A stretch of DNA of 64,000 nt, from contig OZ234503.1 of the NCBI GenBank assembly GCA_965153455.1, forward strand, positions 6,540,157-6,604,156, read 5' to 3'. The notes under the pieces were generated by a model. The model had not been told where the DNA came from. It saw only the letters and a program-made list of their open reading frames with translations, and ran no database searches. This DNA is from Sphagnum compactum (lineage: Eukaryota; Bryophyta; Sphagnopsida; Sphagnales). Below, piece by piece: positions 57,848 through 64,000 of the stretch. Within the stretch, counting starts at the first letter, position 1, and each line of letters starts with the position of its first letter. Both the position numbers and the translations under genes were made by a program.

Positions 57848-60386
57848 ATGGCAAACATTGACATTCAAGGTATACTTGGAAGAGGGAATGATGAATCTCG
57901 ATTACGTATCTCGAAAACAAAGATCATATGCACTTTAGGACCAAAGTCAAGAGATATTCCAATGCTAGAAAAGTTGCTTAGAGCAGGAATGAACGTGGCA
58001 CGTTTCAATTTCTCGCATGGAACATATGAATATCATCAAGAGACCCTTGAGAATCTCAAAGTAGCCATGTACAACACTCAGATCATGTGTGGCATTCTTT
58101 TGGACACTAAGGTGTTAAATTCCTTCTTGTCTGTAATTTTTGTTTTCCATTTGATACATGATTTCTTTTATGATTTATCCATCTTATTTGATTTAACATT
58201 CAAATTTCTTGCATTTCCTTGAACATGTTTGAGGTCCATTTATGTTATTGGAAATAATTATGGTTTTGTCTTTTGAACATGACATCACATTTTGCATCTA
58301 TGTTTCTATCATGTATAGGACATGACTATCTAGGCTACAGTTCAAGTAAAATAAAAGGTTTGTGATTCTCATTTTTGGACATGAATATATTATGTGTCCC
58401 AAAACATTCATCTTCAACACATGATTTCAACAACTTCTTCACATCATGTAATGATATTGTATGTTTTGCACATTACAATTCAATTGAAGTGTTTATTCAA
58501 ATATTGAACTTGTGTGATCATGTTCTTGTAGGGTCCTGAGATTCGAACGGGAACACTAAAAGGTGGGCAAGGAATCAAATTAACACGCAATCAAGAACTC
58601 ACAATAACAACAAACTACGAATATGAAGGTGACGCCACCATGATTGCAATGAGCTACCAAAAACTTGCACAAGATCTAAAGCCTGGAAACATGATTCTAT
58701 GTTCCGATGGAACCATTTGTTTAACAGTGTTGGAATGTGACATTACTGCTGGTACTGTGAAATGTCGATGTGAAAATTCTGCAAGTTTGGGAGAAAGAAA
58801 GAATGTCAACTTGCCAGGTATCATTGTTGATTTGCCCACCTTCACACCACAGGACATTGATGATATTCTCATTTGGGGCGTCCCAAATCGAATTGATTTT
58901 ATTGCCGCTTCCTTTGTGCGCAAAGGTTCAGATGTGGTTGCCATCAAGGAATTGCTTGGTACTGCAACCAAATCCATCCAAATTATCTCCAAGGTATAAT
59001 TTAAAAAGTTTATAATCAATGTTCTTTTGCGATTTGCAAGTAATTGTTGCTAAAGGAACTTGATCTTGTAACATCTTTTGATTTTAAGTAAAATATCATG
59101 ACATTTGTTAATGGATGCTTTCACAATTGCATGAACCATAATGTATTGGAAAAGTTTCAAATCTCCATTATAATGTAAGCATTGAGAAACTTTAAACAAT
59201 CCAAAGGCTAAATGTGGTACCCTGTGATAATTAATATATTCTAACATAAGAGAAGGATGTGCATTGATAAGTGATTAGGCTACGAGATAGCCTTATGATG
59301 ATTATTTCTTTGTTCTTGTTTAGGTGGAAAATCAGGAAGGCTTGCAAAATTTTGATGACATTTTACAAGAAACAGATGCAATCATGGTAGCAAGGGGAGA
59401 TTTAGGCATGGAGATACCCACTGAAAAAATATTTCTTGCTCAAAAAATGATGATCTACAAGTGTAATGTAGTTGGGAAACCAGTGGTAACAGCAACGCAA
59501 ATGCTTGAATCAATGATCAAATCACCTCGCCCAACACGAGCTGAAGCCACTGATGTCGCAAACGCAGTTCTTGATGGGACTGATTGTGTCATGCTTAGTG
59601 GGGAAACAGCCAATGGCTTGTATCCTGAAATTGCAGTTAAGGTCATGTCACGGATATGTCAAGAAGCTGAGGCATCTCTTGACTATGGATCCATATTTAA
59701 AGAGAGAATGAAAAATGTCACTTTGCCCATGAGTCCATTAGAGAGTTTGGCGTCTTCAGCTGTCCGAACAGCTAACAAAGTACGAGCAACTCTAATTGTT
59801 GTGCTTACTCGAGGTGGGAGCACTGCTAAATTAGTGTGTAAATATCGTCCTTCAGTTCCTATTCTTTCAGTTGCTGTTCCTGTCATGACCACAGACAACC
59901 TTACATGGCAATGCAGCGAGGAATCTCCTGCTCGTCATAGTCTCATTTGCAGGTACTACTTCCCATTACACATTACAAAACATCCAAAACAAAAAATGGT
60001 TTGAATGCAAATAAACATCCAATCATCACATTTTGTTAAAAAATTCATTTGCTAAGTGCATATCAAGGAACATTGAGGTTTTAAGAAATGTTAACACATG
60101 TTGAAATGCTAAAAGGAGAAGATTCAAAAAGGTTTTAGGAGAATATAAAACAATCATGTGCATGTGAATGTGCATATGTGTTTTTTCTAGGGGTGTCATA
60201 CCTTTGCTAGCTGAAGGTTCAGTGAAAGCCACGGATTCAGACACAACCGATGAGACTCTTGCTGCAGCTCTTGAATATGCAGTGAGTCGAAACTTATGTC
60301 GGCCAGGTGATGCAGTAGTGGCACTCCATCGCATTGGAGCTGCTTCAATCATCAAAATCATGGAAGTTCGTGACATCTATGGCTAA
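57848..60386 (+). CDS. PK: Pyruvate kinase, cytosolic type
   Basis: Last step of glycolysis: phosphoenolpyruvate plus ADP to pyruvate plus ATP, needing K+ and Mg2+. Exons 57848-58111, 58532-58993, 59324-59952 and 60191-60386 join in frame over GT-AG introns to give 516 residues. It starts MANIDIQGIL, like plant cytosolic isoforms, with no transit peptide; the frame before this ATG lacks another ATG. Key parts: TKIICTLGP (24-32), MNVARFNFSHG with Arg52, Asn54 and Ser56, LLDTKGPEIRTG across intron 1, the active-site signature IIxKVENQEGL across intron 2 (Lys242, Glu244), VARGDLGMEIP with Asp268, VTATQMLESM, PTRAEATDVANAVLDGTD, and the C-terminal domain with TRGGSTAKLV. Length and residues are those of a working enzyme. 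The gene stands alone, more than 8 kb from the Helitron edge and about 29 kb from the IRE start codon. Confidence 0.95.
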
Positions 60387-62380
60387 ATGGTTTGTGTAGG
60401 AGGTAGATTTTGCACCTTTTGATTCTTTAGAAACTTTGAAATTATTTTTTTGTGTCTTTGTATGCTTTCTTTTTGCAAGGAAATTAATTCCTCTTAAATA
60501 TGAATGCAAATTATGGTTTTGTGTTTTTTCATCCTTGAATGATTTTGGGTTAGCATGTGTTATGGTTTTTTTTTGTCATTGTTGCAAGATTCAAAAGCTT
60601 GTAGTATCTTCAAACAATAATCATGATTACAAATGCAAGATTATAGTTAGGTCTCCAACTTGCACTTGCAAATTGGTCTCAATTTGAGCTAAAATTGTAT
60701 TTCAAATCTTTGATTGACGCAATGTCTTTTCCCTTTGTGAAGAGCCAACAAAGATCATAACTTTCAATGATGGGCAAAAATTGGGGTGCAAATGTTGAAC
60801 AATGATGAATTAATTGCATTAAAGATATCATTATAGGATTGAAAGATGAAGATCTATTTAATAAATAGAAACTATGGTGGAGGTTATGCCAAGGTTATGC
60901 ATCAAGATAACTTTTTGTAATCGATAAATTAATAGTGCACAATACATATCGCAATGTATGGGCGTTTTCAACACATGTACACTGAATAATGAATTACATT
61001 TAAAGATTCCATGTCAAAAAAATTCCAAAAATGAATTTTGTTTTCTTCCACAATATTTTTTTGAAATTTTCAATAATTCTATAAATAATTTGATTAATGT
61101 CAAAGTTGTTAAGGTATCATGGTATTAATTATTCATGGTCACCTTGTAAGCATGTCTATTCAACATCCAAACCATTGAGAACCTATTATGAGATCAATTG
61201 ATTATTCATAATTTCATAAGTTAAAATGAAGTCATTTATTGTTCATCATTTATTCTTGGAAATCATTGAATACAACAACCCATCTTCATTTCACATAACC
61301 CAACCAATGAACTTATTTTTTTGGGGTCAACCTTGTAATGGATTAACCAACATGGTGACCATTCCATAGGAGGATGTAATCAAATAATTTGGCTATAAAT
61401 GAGACGTGCAAATCAAAAATATTCAAGTATCCTTTTATAATTTTGATTACAAGTGGGAACCAAATATTAAAATTTGGTGATTCAATATTTTTTTGCAATG
61501 TATGGTGATAAAAAATCGTGAATATCACTTCATTTTTGTTTTTAAATTGTAATTTTGATGCCCCCCCAAAAAATGATGAATTGCCAAATGAACAATGTTC
61601 ATGTTTTTTTTTTGGCAATGCTGACATTTGTGTGGGTGGAAGAATGTCTAGATCCTCTAATGAAAATGAAGGTCCATTGATGATATATTCAATTCATCCA
61701 ATATAATTTTCTTGCATTTGTTTTATTCACTTCATAAAATTGGCTTTTGTTCACAATAAAGTGGATATTACAATTTGCCTTTCTCTATAAAAATTTAATA
61801 GTGGAACATTAAAAGAATAGGGATAAGAAAAATCATATGTTTCTTATGTGCTCTCCACCCAACTTTAGGATCACACAATTTGTTAAAAACTTGTGATTTG
61901 CTCCCAAGTCTAGCCTATTTGTAAGTAAGACATGGCATCCTAACAAATCTTATTTTTCTTCATATCACATGCATAATGTTATCATTTTATGAATATTTAA
62001 CCTTCACATGAACCTCACATGCAATCAAATATTTTATTTACATTCAATAAAAAAATATTTGTATGTTTCACAAAATTGAATGCATGAAGCACAAATATCA
62101 ATGACCTAAACATAATTTGATGAAATTCATAGTTTAAAAAGATATTTCTTTAAAGGAATTTTATGCATGTTATCTTAGAGATATTATGAAAGGGTTTACA
62201 AGTTATTGTACATGCAAAATAATATGCATAAAATATTTCATAAAATCCTTCCCATTCTTGAGGAATGTAAAAACCATTGTACCCGTTTTGATTTACATCT
62301 AATAAAATTCATTTCATGTTTTATGATGGGTGAACCTTGAAGATGAGGGACATGATCAAAATTTAGGGCCAAATTCAACT
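60387..62380. other. Pyruvate kinase 3' flank and AT-rich DNA
   Basis: Contains the presumed 3' UTR. No other gene recognised; open frames at 60436-60687 and 61343-61627 lack domains. Confidence 0.45.
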
Positions 62381-62560
62381 ATCGCCTTGTCCTAGGCCTT
62401 TCATTTGGTGATGCCCTCACCCTAGGTTTTTACCTTAAATTTTTTCATCATATAGAAACAAACATGGGAAATAGCCTTGTCATAGGCCTTTCATTTGGTA
62501 ATGCCCTTGCTTTAGGTTTTTACCTTAATTTTTTCATAATATAGAAACAAACACAGGAGA
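62381..62560. repeat. 90-bp tandem duplication
   Basis: GCCTTGTCCTAGGCCTTTCA at 62384 returns, slightly changed, at 62474. Both copies continue through GGTTTTTACCTTAA and ATATAGAAACAAACA. Confidence 0.8.
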
Positions 62561-63405
62561 TAAATAAAGACAACAAACCATATTGCCCTTGAAAGGTATA
62601 ACCTGAATTGTAAGGTGGCATATTTGCAAACCTAGCCCTATTGCAACACTGTTAACAAAACATTGAAAGCATGTAGGCCTTTCTATGCATTAAATATCAT
62701 TGTTCATGCATTTAGGTCGAAAATCAATTAAATGATGGTACATGATTGTTGGTTGACCTATTATAACTTTGTAGATTCTTGCCACATATAAGTTTAAACT
62801 AATGTTGAATGAGCACTCAATTTGGTAAGTTTGAACATTGATTTTGGTTCATCTAGTTATCTTTGGGTGTTGGACTTGTTCACATACACACACATATTAA
62901 GAATATGAAGAATTTTAACATGGATATTAACATTTTACTAAGATCATTTAACTTGTCCATCATGTAGTTTGAATGGTAGGGCATTATGTGTATCATTTCC
63001 TTGAGCTACATTTGTTTCAAAGATGGATATATGTCATTGGAATAAAAGTAGTTATTGTAAATTCTAAGTTCAAGCCTATGTGTGAAAATACAATTTGACA
63101 ATGCTTTGATGCCCACATGTTTATGTAATGCACCTAATTTTCATGATGTAAGGAGTTTATATTTGAGTATTCTATCTATATTATCTTGCATTTTAATATT
63201 TGTCTTAGTGAGCTTTAGATGAATCCATGGAGAATCAAAATTCCATGGTCAAGGAGAAAACATCCTTATGATACATGGGCGCCATTTCAAAATGGTATTG
63301 GTGATTGGGTGTATCATAACATGTTCATTCACAATGTCAATGATATATATATGTTGCAAAACTATAATGATTGGGATACCAACAATAGACATGTGAAATC
63401 ATTTA

Positions 63406-63457
<52 letters not shown>

Positions 63458-64000
63458 GCCTTCAACACATTTTTCAAAAATAACAATCATTTAATCTTAA
63501 TAAATATACATGTTCCACTATTGGTTTACATTACACAATGTATGATTCAAATACACAAATAACAAAAAAACTACCAAAGGACACCATACTATTATTGACT
63601 AATTTAATAAATGTCAAAAACTTAGAATACACATATGTAAATATCATGCAACAAACAAATGGTTCATCTTGTGGAATTTAAATAACACATGCAATTCACA
63701 TAACATTTGGAATTAAATTGGAGCAATTTCAATATGTTTCATCATAACTCTGATTACATTTGTGAAACAACATAAAACAATAAATGGATATTTTGATTCC
63801 CAAAATTTTCACCATAACAACCCGCCATTCTTCCTATGAACCTTACATTACTTTGAAATATCATAACATAAATTAAACATGATTAATCAGGTTGGGCATT
63901 TTTTATTCATTGCGATGATAAGCACATCTATATATTAAGATATGTGTATGTTTGTTTTGTTTTGTTTTGTGACCACGTCTAACCCTCCAAAACAATGGGC
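62561..64000. other. AT-rich intergenic DNA with (TA)n
   Basis: No gene recognised. A (TA)n microsatellite of about 22 units lies at 63411-63454. A short open frame (63219-63455) runs into it and is not credible. Confidence 0.55.

Overview
This window looks like nuclear DNA of a land plant. The genes have GT-AG spliceosomal introns, and their proteins belong to plant families: an SKIP30-type F-box/kelch protein, an apyrase, a FAP2-type chalcone-isomerase-like protein, an IRE-type AGC kinase and a cytosolic pyruvate kinase. Plant-type TTTAGGG motifs and plant-type mobile elements (a Helitron and MITE-like inverted-repeat elements) agree with this. I cannot name the species. Short introns in an AT-rich, repeat-laden genome would suit a non-flowering plant, but that is a guess.

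Layout. Positions 1-31 kb form a gene-bearing segment. SKIP30 (569-1818, minus) and an intronless apyrase (4748-6184, plus) are divergent, and between them lie a 165-bp tandem repeat, a GA repeat, telobox motifs and a dense ACGTG (G-box/ABRE core) cluster. After about 4 kb of intergenic DNA with a clear 368-bp MITE comes FAP2 (10285-14602, minus, 10 coding exons). Next is IRE (18675-28673, minus, 17 coding exons), with 5' leader and promoter sequence reaching about 30.6 kb. For each of the four spliced genes (SKIP30, FAP2, IRE, pyruvate kinase) I joined the exons by hand, and every junction keeps the reading frame.

From 31 kb on the window is mostly an AT-rich gene desert. It opens with homopurine DNA and a CCAT minisatellite (30.6-31.8 kb) and contains degenerate tandem repeats and several candidate MITEs. 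Two islands interrupt it. One is a GC-rich block (about 43.2-49.4 kb) carrying a decayed Rep/helicase Helitron on the minus strand, with premature stops that mostly fit cytosine deamination and a lost helicase C-terminus. The other is an apparently intact four-exon cytosolic pyruvate kinase (57848-60386, plus).

The host genes do not form a pathway or cluster. Their roles are separate: SCF ubiquitin ligase substrate recognition, nucleotide hydrolysis, fatty-acid binding, kinase signalling and glycolysis. I found no convincing new multi-gene system. The items most worth a second look are the Helitron decay pattern, the ACGTG-dense divergent promoter, the inverted-repeat elements, and a small hairpin-rich repeat shared between the apyrase 3' flank and a FAP2 intron.
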